DNA of 64,000 nt from Devosia sp. (GTDB lineage: Bacteria > Pseudomonadota > Alphaproteobacteria > Rhizobiales > Devosiaceae), in NCBI RefSeq assembly GCF_017307495.1, contig NZ_JAFKHE010000023.1:1-64000 (forward strand). Reading direction: 5' to 3'. The position numbers and the translations under genes were made by a program. The notes beneath the pieces are model-generated. The model was not told the DNA's origin. It was given only the letters and a program-made list of their open reading frames with translations, and made no database searches. Positions 15,408-24,125 of the stretch are shown here, in pieces (position 1 is the first letter of the stretch; each line of letters begins with the position of its first letter).

Positions 15408-16445
15408 CTAGCGCCGGGTCGACTCGCGGACGACCAGGGTGCAGGGCAGGCGGCGGATGCCGCGAATCTCTTTGCCGCCGATCATGTCGATCAGCAGCCG
15501 GCCGGCCTCGTGACCGAGGGCGGAAAGGTTCATGTCGACGCTGGTCAACGGGGGGCGCGCAGCGTCGGTCATGACGTTCCAGTTGTCGAAGCCGACCACC
15601 GCCACCCGTCCCGGTACGTCGATATCGCGCTCGCGCAGCGCCTCGACGACGCCGCGCGCGATCTGGTCGTTGCCGCAGAACAACCCATCGGGGGGCTCGT
15701 TCTGCCCATCGAACAGTCGCGCCACCGCGTCGCGGCCCCAGGCCTCGGACCAGGCGCCGGCCAGATAGTGTGACGGGTTGGCGACGAGGCCGGCCTCGGC
15801 AATGGCGCTCAGGTAGCCGCGATGGCGCAACTGCACCGCCTCGAAGCGGAGCGGGCCGGTGACGTGGGCGATGCGCTGGCAACCGATCTCGGCGAGGTGC
15901 CTGACGGCGATGCGGGCGCCCCCCTCGTCGTCGGGGATGAGCGACAGGGCGCTGTCGTCGTCGGCCTGGGTGAACACGTAGATCGCCGGCAGGCCGGGTG
16001 GCAGCGGACCGACCGGCGGGCGCTTGTCGGCGCGGCGGGCGGTGACGACGAGCCCATCGATGCGCTTGCCGAGCAACTGGTCGAGATGCTGGCTCTCGCG
16101 CTCCGGATCGTCGGTGGCGTTGCACATGAAGATGGCGATGCCCCGGTCGGCGAACTGCTCCTCGAGCGCCTGGAAGATCGGCAGGGTGAAACGGCCGAAG
16201 CTGTCGGTCGAGATGATGCCGACGGTCATCGAACGGGAGCGGTGGAGGCTCTGCGCCATGTCGTTGGGGCGATAGCCGATCTCGCGCGCCACCTCGCGCA
16301 CCTTGTCGCGCGTCTCCTGCTTCAGTCGTCCGTTGGCGTTGAGCGCCTTGGACGCGGTGCCGATCGACACGCCCGCGATCCGCGCCACGTCGCGGATCGT
16401 GGGGCCGTGCCGGCCGTTTCGGTCTGTGGCGCGCTCGTCGGTCAT
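15408..16445 (-). CDS. LacI-family regulator of the arabinofuranoside locus
   Basis: A 345-residue repressor-type protein. The helix-turn-helix is at about 16-62 (TIRDVARIAGVSIGTASKALNANGRL, then EIGYRPNDMAQSL). A periplasmic-binding-like sugar-sensing domain follows from about residue 70 (VGIISTDSFGRF to ALGHEAGRLLIDMI). It lies between the permease genes and the GH127 gene on one strand. The ATG at 16445 lies five bases after the permease stop. The likely targets are the palindromes with core GAAAAGCTTTTC upstream of the binding-protein gene (19616-19744), which match LacI-type operators. The effector is probably an arabinose-containing sugar; that is an inference. Confidence 0.9.
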   Translation of the reverse strand: MTDERATDRNGRHGPTIRDVARIAGVSIGTASKALNANGRLKQETRDKVREVAREIGYRPNDMAQSLHRSRSMTVGIISTDSFGRFTLPIFQALEEQFADRGIAIFMCNATDDPERESQHLDQLLGKRIDGLVVTARRADKRPPVGPLPPGLPAIYVFTQADDDSALSLIPDDEGGARIAVRHLAEIGCQRIAHVTGPLRFEAVQLRHRGYLSAIAEAGLVANPSHYLAGAWSEAWGRDAVARLFDGQNEPPDGLFCGNDQIARGVVEALRERDIDVPGRVAVVGFDNWNVMTDAARPPLTSVDMNLSALGHEAGRLLIDMIGGKEIRGIRRLPCTLVVRESTRR

Positions 16446-16450
16446 GGCAG

Positions 16451-17347
16451 CTACTTCACGGCTCCGTTGAGGAAGCCTGCGACGTAGTATTTCTGCAGCA
16501 GCAGGTAAATCAGCACGCAGGGCAGGATGGCGATAATGACGCCGGCCTGCAGCGCACCCCAGTCGACCGAGCCAAGCCGGCCGGCACGCACGCTCACCAG
16601 CATGATCGGCACGGTGAAGCTGGTCTCCTTGTTCATGAAGATCAGGGCCGAGAGGAACTCGTTCCAGCTGGCGATGAAGGCGAACAGGCCGACCGTCACG
16701 ATCCCCGGCACGGCCAGCGGCAAAAAGATCGAGCGCAGCGTCTGCCAGGAACTCGAGCCATCCACCTTGGCGGCCTCCTCGAGCTCGCGCGGGATCGACT
16801 CGAAAGCGTTGCGCATCATGTAGATCGAAAAGGGCAACTGCAGGATGGTGTGCACCATGGCGAGGCCAAGATGCGAGTTGGCGAGGCCGGCCTTGGAGAA
16901 GGTGAGGTAGAGCGGCGTGAGCAGCGCCTGGTAGGGGATCATCAGCGGCGCCAGCAGGATGATGAACCACACCTCCTTGAACGGGATTTTGAAGCGCGCC
17001 AGCCCGTAGCCGGCGGGGACCGCAAGCGCGAGGCAAATCACGATGGTCAGTGCCGCGACCAGCAGCGAGTTCGACAGGTACGTCCACAGCCCCGCCTGGA
17101 ATTCGAACACCTTGAAGTAGTTTTCGAGGCTCAACGCGTGCGGCAGGTAGGTGGGCGGCGACTGGCGTGCATCGGCGGCCGGCTTGATCGAGGCCAGGAA
17201 GCCGAGCACGATCGGCGCCAGCATGACGGTCGAGACGGCGACGCAGACGGCGCCGACGAGGTAGCGGATCGGCCGGCTTTCGCCAGCGGCACGGCTGACA
17301 TGTTCGGCAGCAACGGGGCGCACCGTGCCTTCGGCAATGGCGGTCAT
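16451..17347 (-). CDS. Sugar ABC transporter permease, MalG type
   Basis: A 298-residue inner-membrane protein with six spans. The ATPase-coupling EAA loop reads ELEEAAKVDGSSSWQTLRSIFLPL, and ASWNEFLSALIF is the usual span after it. It pairs with the MalF-type permease, overlapping that gene by four bases. The carbohydrate import complex needs an ATPase not encoded in this locus. The N-terminal 25 residues are polar. It is the third gene of the binding protein-permease-permease-LacI-GH127 order, which suggests import of arabinofuranosides. Confidence 0.92.
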   Translation of the reverse strand: MTAIAEGTVRPVAAEHVSRAAGESRPIRYLVGAVCVAVSTVMLAPIVLGFLASIKPAADARQSPPTYLPHALSLENYFKVFEFQAGLWTYLSNSLLVAALTIVICLALAVPAGYGLARFKIPFKEVWFIILLAPLMIPYQALLTPLYLTFSKAGLANSHLGLAMVHTILQLPFSIYMMRNAFESIPRELEEAAKVDGSSSWQTLRSIFLPLAVPGIVTVGLFAFIASWNEFLSALIFMNKETSFTVPIMLVSVRAGRLGSVDWGALQAGVIIAILPCVLIYLLLQKYYVAGFLNGAVK

Positions 17348-18219
17348 GTCGAGGGGCTCCGGTTGGAGAGGAACACCTGGATGGACGAGAACACCAGGAT
17401 GATCAGCGTCAGGATGATGGAGAGCGCGGCGCCGTAGCCCAGTTTGAAGCTGATGAAGCTGTTCTGGTAGATCCAGTACACCGAGGTGAAGGTCTGCCCG
17501 CGCGGGTTGCCGCCGGTCATGATGTAGAACTGGTCGAAGGCGAGCATCGAGCCGATGACCGAGATCAGCGTCGTGAGCAGGATGATGCGCAGGCTGAGCG
17601 GCAGGATGATGTACCACACGCGCTGCCAATAGTTGCCGCCATCGATCAGCGCGGCTTCGCCGATCTCGCCGTTGATCGACTGGATACCGGCGACGAACAG
17701 CAGCATGCCGAAGCCGATGACCTTCCAGGTGATGGAAATGGTCACGGCGACCAGCGCCATGTCGGCCTTGGTGAACCAGACCGCCGGTTCGGCGAGCAGC
17801 CCGATATCGACAAGGAACTTGTTGAACAGGCCGACCTGCTGGTCGAACAGCCAGAACCACAGCAGGCTCGATGAGCCGATGCCGATGACCACGGGCAAAA
17901 AGACGATGCCGCGGGTGATCTGCTGCAGCGGCCGGTTCGGCGCCGTCAGCAGGGCAAGCGCGAAGCCGAGGCCCATCAGGATGGGGGTGATGAAGACCGT
18001 GTACTTCAGCGTGAACCACAGGGCCCGCCAGAAGGACTTGTCCTCGAAGGCCTTGATGTAGTTCTCGAAGCCGATGAACTTGCCGCCACCGAGCAGGGAC
18101 GTGTCGGTCAGCGACAGGTAGATGAGCTGCGCCAGCGGCCACAGCACGAAGAAGCCGACGAAGGCCAGTGCCGGCAGCACATAGAGGAAGCCTTCACTCT
18201 TCCGAAGCGCCCGAACCAC
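17344..18219 (-). CDS. Sugar ABC transporter permease, MalF type
   Basis: A 291-residue permease with six membrane spans and the EAA loop GEIGEAALIDGGNYWQRV. It forms the channel heterodimer with the MalG-type protein, whose start codon overlaps this gene's stop. The start is GTG at 18219, supported by GGGAG seven bases upstream. The gene lies 75 bases downstream of the binding-protein stop. That gap holds GC-rich inverted segments but no terminator with a T-run. Confidence 0.92.
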   Translation of the reverse strand: MVRALRKSEGFLYVLPALAFVGFFVLWPLAQLIYLSLTDTSLLGGGKFIGFENYIKAFEDKSFWRALWFTLKYTVFITPILMGLGFALALLTAPNRPLQQITRGIVFLPVVIGIGSSSLLWFWLFDQQVGLFNKFLVDIGLLAEPAVWFTKADMALVAVTISITWKVIGFGMLLFVAGIQSINGEIGEAALIDGGNYWQRVWYIILPLSLRIILLTTLISVIGSMLAFDQFYIMTGGNPRGQTFTSVYWIYQNSFISFKLGYGAALSIILTLIILVFSSIQVFLSNRSPST

Positions 18220-18294
18220 GCTTCCACTCCCTTGGTAGATTCATGAGACTGGCCCGCGACGGCGATGCGCCGCGAGCCAGGGGCCCGGGAGGGC

Positions 18295-19545
18295 TTACTC
18301 TGCCGCGATGGCGTGCATCGCGTCACGCGCAGCCTGGATGGCGCCGTCGACGTCACCGTCGAACACCGCCGTCTGGATCATGGTGAGCCACGGCGATTGG
18401 TCGGCGTTGACCATGTCGTTGAAGTGGAAGGCGTAGGGCGTCTGCCCGATGCCGACCGCCTGCGCGGTGGTGATGTAGCGCGGCTCCTCCTGGAAGTACT
18501 TGTTGTCGGCCAGGTCCGAGCGCGAGGGCAGGATCAGGTTCTTGGCAAGACCCTCGAGCTGGGCTTCGTCGGTGAGCTGCCACTGGATGAACTGGGTGGC
18601 GAGGTCGGCGTGCTTGGCGCCGGTCGGGATGGCGATCACGTCGCCGCCGACGAAGCTCGAGGCCTGGCCCTCGTTGATCCCTGGCAGCGGCGCAATGCCA
18701 AAGTCGATCTCCGGGTGGTTGGCCTTGAGCGAAGCGATGGCGAAGCCGCCCGAGCCCTGCATGCCGATGGTGCCGGTCTCGAACGTCGCCTGGAAGTTTG
18801 CGCCGGTATCGGCTTCGGCGCTCTCAGGGATGACGCCGGCTTTCCACATGTCCTTGAGCATGGTCAGGACTTCCTTGACGCCCGGGCCTTCCATGGCCGG
18901 AGCGTCGCCGGAGGTGGGCAGCAGCGTTGCTCCCGAACCCCACATCATCGGAGCCTGGGTGAAGATGTTGCAGCCGCCGCACGAGCCGGAGAAGTAGTAA
19001 CCGTAGGCGCCCGGCACCTTCTCCTTGATCTGGGTGGCGTATTGCTGCAACTCGCCGATGGTCTTGGGCGGCTTGTCCGGATCGAGGCCGGCCTGCTTGA
19101 ACAGGCCCTTGTTGTAGAGCAGGATCGACACGTCGGGGGTGAAGCCGGTCCCGTAGAGCTTGCCGTCATAGGTGGCGAGATCGCGGAAGGCCTTGGCCAC
19201 CTTGGCCTGGTTTGGGTCGGCGCTGAGCGTCGCGGTGAGATCGGTCAGGAAGCCCGCCTTCATGAAGTCGGGCATGAAGATCAGGTCGAACGAGATCAGG
19301 TCGGGCACGTCGCCGGCCTGCACGCTGGTCGCGAGCTTGGTCACCATCTGGTTGTCGGGAATGGTGGTCAGCTCGATCTTGTCGTCGTGGCTCGAATTCC
19401 ACAGGTCGATCATGTGCTGGGCGGCGTTCGAGCTCGAGGCGCGCGCCCAGATGCTCAGCGTTTCCGCAAAGGCCGTGCCCGGAACGACGGCGACGGCCGA
19501 CATGGCGACGGCCAGCGCCGCCTGCCAAAGACTTGGCATTCTCAT
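18295..19545 (-). CDS. Sugar ABC transporter solute-binding protein
   Basis: A 416-residue periplasmic protein of the family-1 carbohydrate-binding type. Residues 1-27 are a signal peptide ending in GTAFAE. The mature part begins LSIWARASSSNAAQHM and has the usual two-lobe pattern. A cysteine pair in SGSCGGCNIF (near residue 194) may form a disulfide. GGAGG six to seven bases before the ATG at 19545 fixes the start, although the frame is open to 19899. It is first in the arabinofuranoside operon, directly downstream of three operator-like palindromes. The ligand is inferred from the GH127 neighbour. Confidence 0.92.
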   Translation of the reverse strand: MRMPSLWQAALAVAMSAVAVVPGTAFAETLSIWARASSSNAAQHMIDLWNSSHDDKIELTTIPDNQMVTKLATSVQAGDVPDLISFDLIFMPDFMKAGFLTDLTATLSADPNQAKVAKAFRDLATYDGKLYGTGFTPDVSILLYNKGLFKQAGLDPDKPPKTIGELQQYATQIKEKVPGAYGYYFSGSCGGCNIFTQAPMMWGSGATLLPTSGDAPAMEGPGVKEVLTMLKDMWKAGVIPESAEADTGANFQATFETGTIGMQGSGGFAIASLKANHPEIDFGIAPLPGINEGQASSFVGGDVIAIPTGAKHADLATQFIQWQLTDEAQLEGLAKNLILPSRSDLADNKYFQEEPRYITTAQAVGIGQTPYAFHFNDMVNADQSPWLTMIQTAVFDGDVDGAIQAARDAMHAIAAE

Positions 19546-19615
19546 GGATTTCCTCCCTCTGTGCCGTGCCACCCTCCGGACCCGCCTCAATGCGGGCTCC
19601 TCCCAGGGGTAGCAG

Positions 19616-19744
19616 AGAAAAGCTTTTCCTGGATAACCGTCGCCGACGCTTCGCTGGTCGGTCGATGGTGTGGGAAAAGGTTTTCGCACGATGTTGGTCG
19701 CATGTTTCCCGGTGCCGCGCAAGAGGTTGGGAAATGCTTTTCTC
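19616..19744. promoter_or_regulatory. Three LacI-type operators upstream of the arabinofuranoside operon
   Basis: Three palindromes share the core GAAAAGCTTTTC: 19617-19628 (perfect), 19674-19685 (GAAAAGGTTTTC, flanked by TG and CA) and 19731-19742 (GAAATGCTTTTC). Starts are 57 bases apart in both steps. They lie 70-200 bases before the binding-protein ATG. The regular spacing would place them on nearly the same face of the helix and allow repressor-mediated looping. The cognate LacI gene is probably the one at 15408-16445. The remaining 19546-20052 intergenic stretch holds no gene. Confidence 0.75.
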
Positions 19745-19950
19745 GAAACCCCCTGGAGGGGGCGGGGAGGGCGTGGTCCGGGTGGCTTGGGCCGCCGATA
19801 CGGCGCTGTGGCGGGCACCTTGGGTAGCCGGCGCGCGGCGCGGCGCGGCTGGGGCGGCCCGCTCATATGGCAGGTGCGCGCAAAGCCATGCTCATTCACA
19901 GAGCGCGACTTGAGGTTTGCGCAACGCAGAGGCTGCTGCTAGCCTCGCTG

Positions 19951-19964
19951 GAGAAAGCTTTTCC
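19951..19964. promoter_or_regulatory. Weak fourth LacI-type operator half-site
   Basis: GAGAAAGCTTTTCC matches the right half of the preceding operators perfectly but has mismatches in the left half. It lies about 90 bases before the sulfate-binding gene and 400 bases from the sugar operon, so it may be an auxiliary site or chance. Confidence 0.35.
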
Positions 19965-20055
19965 GCTTTCTTGCGCTACGTCGCTTCGGGCCTTTCTTGA
20001 GAATGCCGACTGACACGGTAGAGTTAGGGTAGTTACTCTTCACCAGGAGGACATG

Positions 20056-21087
20056 ATGAAGACAACAGCCAGAATTCTCGCCCTCGGCGGCCTCGTCGCC
20101 GCCCTTGCCCTGTCCACCGCGGTCACCGTGCGCGCCGCCGACCAGACGCTGCTCAACGTCTCGTACGACCCGACCCGCGAGCTCTACGTCCAGTTCAACG
20201 AGGCGTTCGCCAGGCACTGGAAGGACACCACCGGCAACACGGTCACCATCGAGCAGAGCCACGGCGGCTCGGGCAAGCAGGCCCAGGCCGTGATCGACGG
20301 GCTTGGGGCCGATGTCGTCACGTTAGCGCTCGAGGGCGACATCAACGCCATCGCCAGCAAGTCGGGGCTGATCGACGAGAACTGGCGCTCCGAGTTCCCC
20401 AACAACTCGACGCCCTACACCTCGACCATCGTGTTCCTCGTCCGCAAGGGCAACCCCAAGGCGATCGCCGACTGGGGCGACCTGGTCAAGGACGGCGTCG
20501 AGGTGATCACGCCCAATCCCAAGACCTCGGGCGGGGCGCGCTGGAACTACCTGGCGGCCTGGGCCTATGCCAACAAGGCCTCCGGTGGCGACGAAGCCAA
20601 GGATATCGAGTTCATCAAGCAGCTCTACGCCCATGTTCCGGTGCTCGACACCGGCGCGCGGGGCTCGACCGTGACCTTCGCGCAGAAGGAACTGGGTGAC
20701 GTGCTGCTCGCCTGGGAGAACGAGGCCTACCTCGTGCTCGACGAGTTCGGCGCCGACAATTTCGACATTGTCTATCCGCCGACATCGATCCTTGCCGAGC
20801 CGCCGGTCGCCATCGTCGACAAGAATGTCGAGGCGCACGGCACCGCAGACCTCGCCAAGGCCTATCTCGAATACCTCTATTCGCCCGAGGGCCAGACCAT
20901 CGCGGCGCGGAACCACTATCGCCCGTCCGACCCCTCCAAGGTCACCGACCAGGCGCTGGTCGACGCCTTCCCAATGATCGATCTGATCTCTATTGATGAT
21001 CCGCTTTTCGGCGGCTGGAAGACGGCGCAGCCCAAGCACTTCGGGGACGGGGGCATCTTTGACCAGGTCTACACCCCTGCGCAGTAA
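20056..21087 (+). CDS. sbp: Sulfate ABC transporter binding protein
   Basis: A 343-residue periplasmic protein that captures sulfate (or thiosulfate) for the CysTWA importer. The signal peptide ends near VRAAD. Family motifs are [42 protein letters not shown] and the oxyanion-site region [17 protein letters not shown] lies five bases before the ATG at 20056 and only two before the one at 20053, so I choose the second. It heads the operon sbp-cysT-cysW-cysA, with a hairpin 46 bases after its stop. Confidence 0.95.
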   Translation: MKTTARILALGGLVAALALSTAVTVRAADQTLLNVSYDPTRELYVQFNEAFARHWKDTTGNTVTIEQSHGGSGKQAQAVIDGLGADVVTLALEGDINAIASKSGLIDENWRSEFPNNSTPYTSTIVFLVRKGNPKAIADWGDLVKDGVEVITPNPKTSGGARWNYLAAWAYANKASGGDEAKDIEFIKQLYAHVPVLDTGARGSTVTFAQKELGDVLLAWENEAYLVLDEFGADNFDIVYPPTSILAEPPVAIVDKNVEAHGTADLAKAYLEYLYSPEGQTIAARNHYRPSDPSKVTDQALVDAFPMIDLISIDDPLFGGWKTAQPKHFGDGGIFDQVYTPAQ

Positions 21088-22048
21088 CGCTCGGGCGGCG
21101 GCACCCCTGACCGGTGCCCCCGGAGGTTCATCCCACCCCGCGCGAGCGGGGTGGAGCTTTGTCAAGCCGAGCGTCATCCCGGGCTTCGGGCTGACCTTCG
21201 GCTACACCATCCTCTACCTCAGCCTCATCGTCCTGATCCCGATCGCCGGACTGTTCCTCAAGGCGGCGACGACGCCGCTGGAGCAGATCGTCAGGATCGC
21301 GACCTCTCCCCGCACGATCAAGGCGCTCGAGGTCAGTTTCGGCTCGTCGCTGATCGCGGCGCTGGTCAACGTGGTGTTCGGCATCGTCGTCGCCTGGGTG
21401 CTGGTGCGCTACAAGTTCCCCGGCCGGCGCATCCTGGATGCCATCGTCGACCTGCCTTTTGCCCTGCCGACGGCGGTGGCCGGCATTGCGCTCTCGACGC
21501 TCTATGCGCCCAAGGGCTGGATCGGTTCGCTGTTCTCCGACAAGGGCGCGCTGTGGCAATGGTGGCACGCGCAGACCTGGCTGCCGTTCGGGCTGCACGA
21601 GTTCTCGCTCAACTTCAAGATCGCCTATACGCCGACGGGCATCGTCATCGCGCTGATCTTCATCGGCCTGCCGTTCGTCGTGCGCACCGTGCAGCCGGTG
21701 CTCGAGGAGTTCGAGACCGAGCTCGAGGAGGCGGCGGCGACGCTCGGCGCCAATCGCTGGCAGACCATCACGCGGGTGATCCTGCCGCGGCTCACCCCGG
21801 CCGTGCTCACCGGCTTCGCCCTCGCCTTCGCGCGCGCCGTGGGCGAGTACGGCTCGGTGATCTTCATTGCCGGCAACCTGCCCAATATCTCGGAGATCGC
21901 CCCGGTGCTGATCGTGATCAAGCTCGAGGAGTTCGACCAAGCCGGGGCCGCCGTGATCGCCGGCATCATGCTGGTCATCGCCTTCGTCATGCTGCTCGTC
22001 ATCAACCTGATCCAGGCCTGGGCGCGGCGGAGGTTCGGCAATGTTTGA
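21056..22048 (+). CDS. cysT: Sulfate ABC transporter permease CysT
   Basis: A six-span permease of the sulfate importer. Motifs are [23 protein letters not shown] and the EAA loop [20 protein letters not shown]. The core homologous to other CysT proteins begins at about 21165 ([13 protein letters not shown]). There is no ATG, GTG or TTG in frame between the sbp stop and that point. The nearest is TTG at 21056, inside sbp, and the next ATG is at 20993. The start is therefore uncertain; I list the TTG. A GNRA-loop hairpin at 21133-21154 lies in the presumed leader or N-terminal coding region. The stop overlaps cysW by eight bases. Confidence 0.88.
   Translation, partial: SLTRSTPLRSNARAAAPLTGAPGGSSHPARAGWSFVKPSVIPGFGLTFGYTILYLSLIVLIPIAGLFLKAATTPLEQIVRIATSPRTIKALEVSFGSSLIAALVNVVFGIVVAWVLVRYKFPGRRILDAIVDLPFALPTAVAGIALSTLYAPKGWIGSLFSDKGALWQWWHAQTWLPFGLHEFSLNFKIAYTPTGIVIALIFIGLPFVVRTVQPVLEEFETELEEAAATLGANRWQTITRVILPRLTPAVLTGFALAFARAVGEYGSVIFIAGNLPNISEIAPVLIVIKLEEFDQAGAAVIAGIMLVIAFVMLLVINLIQAWARRRFGNV
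21133..21154 (+). other. GNRA-loop hairpin between sbp and cysT
   Basis: A perfect 9-bp stem (CCACCCCGC with GCGGGGTGG) closes a GCGA tetraloop, 46 bases after the sbp stop. It has no T-run, so it looks like an mRNA-stabilising or partial-attenuation element that keeps binding-protein transcripts in excess, as is common after binding-protein genes. Confidence 0.55.
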
Positions 22049-22934
22049 GCCCGAAGTCGTCTACGACAGCCGCCGCGTCATCCCGCCCGAGGAGCATACG
22101 CGGCCGACCACCGAGCGACCGTGGGTGCGGCGCACGCTGATCGCCACCGCCGTGGTGTTCATGGCGCTGGTGCTGGTGCTGCCGCTGGTGCTGGTGTTCT
22201 TCGAGGCCTTCCGCAAGGGCGCGGAGACCTATTTCGCCTCGTTCTCGGACCGCAACACGCAGACCGCGATCGCGCTGACGCTCACCGTCGCGGCCATCGC
22301 CGTGCCGCTCAACCTCGTCTTCGGCGTCGCGGCGGCCTGGTGCGTCGCCAAGTACGAGTTCTGGGGCAAGAGCTTCCTCACCACCCTCATCGACCTGCCG
22401 TTCTCGGTTTCACCGGTGGTCTCCGGTATGGTCTACGTGCTGCTGTTCGGGGCGCAGAGCGTGCTCGGCCCGATCCTCAGGTCGTGGGGCGTCGAGATCA
22501 TCTTCGCCGTGCCCGGCATCGTGCTGGCGACGATCTTCGTCACCTTCCCGTTCATCGCGCGCGAACTGATCCCGTTGATGCAGGACCAGGGCAATACCGA
22601 CGAGGAGGCGGCGCTGTCGCTCGGGGCCACCGGCTGGCAGGTGTTCTGGCGGGTGACGCTGCCCAACATCAAGTGGGGCCTGCTCTACGGCGTGCTGCTG
22701 TGCAACGCCCGCGCCATGGGCGAGTTCGGCGCCGTGTCGGTGGTCTCCGGCCACATCCGGGGCAAGACCACGACGATGCCGCTCGACATCGAAATCCTCT
22801 ACAACGAGTACAACTTCGCCGCCGCCTTCGCCGTGGCCTCGCTGCTGGCGCTGCTGGCGCTGGTGACGCTCGTGTTCAAGACGGTCCTCGAGTTCCACTA
22901 CGGCGAGGAGCTCGCCGGCACCCGCCGACACTAG
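22041..22934 (+). CDS. cysW: Sulfate ABC transporter permease CysW
   Basis: A 297-residue permease, the partner of CysT. Six spans follow a 30-residue polar N-terminus. Family motifs are IDLPFSVSPVVSGMVYVLLFG, the EAA loop DEEAALSLGATGWQVFWRV and ARAMGEFGAVSVVSGHIRGKT. It starts at ATG 22041, overlapping cysT by eight bases and so likely translationally coupled. It is followed after 12 bases by cysA. Confidence 0.95.
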   Translation: MFEPEVVYDSRRVIPPEEHTRPTTERPWVRRTLIATAVVFMALVLVLPLVLVFFEAFRKGAETYFASFSDRNTQTAIALTLTVAAIAVPLNLVFGVAAAWCVAKYEFWGKSFLTTLIDLPFSVSPVVSGMVYVLLFGAQSVLGPILRSWGVEIIFAVPGIVLATIFVTFPFIARELIPLMQDQGNTDEEAALSLGATGWQVFWRVTLPNIKWGLLYGVLLCNARAMGEFGAVSVVSGHIRGKTTTMPLDIEILYNEYNFAAAFAVASLLALLALVTLVFKTVLEFHYGEELAGTRRH

Positions 22935-22946
22935 GAGCAGAACAGC

Positions 22947-23984
22947 TTGGATATCCGCGTCGACACCGTCCGCAAGGAATTCGCGCGCTACCCGGCGCTC
23001 AACGACGTCTCGCTCGACATCCGCTCGGGCGAACTGATCGCGCTGCTCGGGCCATCCGGTTCGGGCAAGACCACGCTGCTGCGGCTCATCGCCGGGCTGG
23101 AACTCCCCACCGCCGGCCGCATCTACTTCGGCGACGAGGATGCGTCGTCGAAGACGGTACAGGAGCGCAATGTCGGGTTCGTGTTCCAAGCCTATGCGTT
23201 GTTCCGCAACATGACGGTACTCGACAACATCTCCTTCGGGCTCAGCGTGCGCCCGCGTGCGACGCGCCCGCCCAAGGCCGAGATCCGGCGCCGGGCCCTG
23301 GAACTGCTCGACCTGGTGCAGTTGAGCGGTCTCGAGAAACGCTTTCCGCAGCAGCTTTCGGGCGGGCAACGCCAGCGTGTGGCGCTGGCCCGGGCGCTCG
23401 CCATCGAGCCGCGTGTGCTGCTGCTCGACGAGCCGTTCGGCGCGCTCGATGCGCAGGTGCGCAAGGAGTTGCGCAAGTGGCTGCGTGAAATCCACGATCG
23501 CACCGGCCACACCACGGTGTTCGTCACCCACGACCAGGAAGAGGCGCTGGAGCTCGCCGACCGCCTGGTGGTGATGAGCCAGGGCAAGATCGAGCAGGTC
23601 GGCACGCCCGACGAGGTCTACGACCGGCCGAACGCGCCATTCGTGTTCTCGTTCATCGGGGAGTCCAGTTCGATACCGGTGACGGTCGAGAACCACGAGC
23701 TCTGGGTCGGCGGTCGCGCCATCGGCCTGCCGGCGCCGCACGATGCGGCCGGTGAGGCGGTGCTGTTCTTCCGGCCGCACGACGTCGAGCTGGTCGAGGA
23801 TGGCGCGGCCCTCGCGGGCGTCGTCGTGGCCACGCGCCGCGTCGGCGGCACGCGCCGCGTCGAACTCGAGGTGGGCGGCAATCCCAACCGGGTAGAAATC
23901 GACCTGCCGTTCGACCACCCCGCCGGCGAAAAGACCCGCATCGCCTTCCGGCCCAAGCGCTGGCGGGTGTTCCCGAAGGGTTAG
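22947..23984 (+). CDS. cysA: Sulfate ABC transporter ATPase CysA
   Basis: A 345-residue ATPase energising CysTW. Walker A is GPSGSGKTT, the signature LSGGQRQR, Walker B LLLDEPFGALDAQ and the switch histidine is in FVTHDQEEALELAD. The C-terminal part (about 240-345) is the regulatory TOBE/OB region. The start is TTG at 22947 with AGGAG upstream. It is last in the operon, and a palindromic RIME-like repeat follows ten bases after its stop. Confidence 0.95.
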   Translation: MDIRVDTVRKEFARYPALNDVSLDIRSGELIALLGPSGSGKTTLLRLIAGLELPTAGRIYFGDEDASSKTVQERNVGFVFQAYALFRNMTVLDNISFGLSVRPRATRPPKAEIRRRALELLDLVQLSGLEKRFPQQLSGGQRQRVALARALAIEPRVLLLDEPFGALDAQVRKELRKWLREIHDRTGHTTVFVTHDQEEALELADRLVVMSQGKIEQVGTPDEVYDRPNAPFVFSFIGESSSIPVTVENHELWVGGRAIGLPAPHDAAGEAVLFFRPHDVELVEDGAALAGVVVATRRVGGTRRVELEVGGNPNRVEIDLPFDHPAGEKTRIAFRPKRWRVFPKG

Positions 23985-23993
23985 TGCCTTCCA

Positions 23994-24124
23994 CCCCTCA
24001 CCCGTCTCGGCCTGCGGCCGATCCACCCTCTCCCCGACGGGGAGAGGAACAGGGGTGATTACCGAGGCCGCAGGATTCTTCTCCCCGTCGGGGAGAAGGT
24101 GGCGCGTAGCGCCGGATGAGGGGG
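23994..24124. repeat. RIME-like intergenic palindromic repeat, copy 1
   Basis: Outer arms CCCCTCACCCG and GATGAGGGG enclose two inner hairpins (CTCTCCCCGACGGGGAGAG and CTTCTCCCCGTCGGGGAGAAG). The same mosaic recurs at 28890, 30897, 34076 and 36469, and a divergent form at 35161. The plan matches the rhizobial intergenic mosaic elements. Confidence 0.85.
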
Positions 24125-24125
24125 T

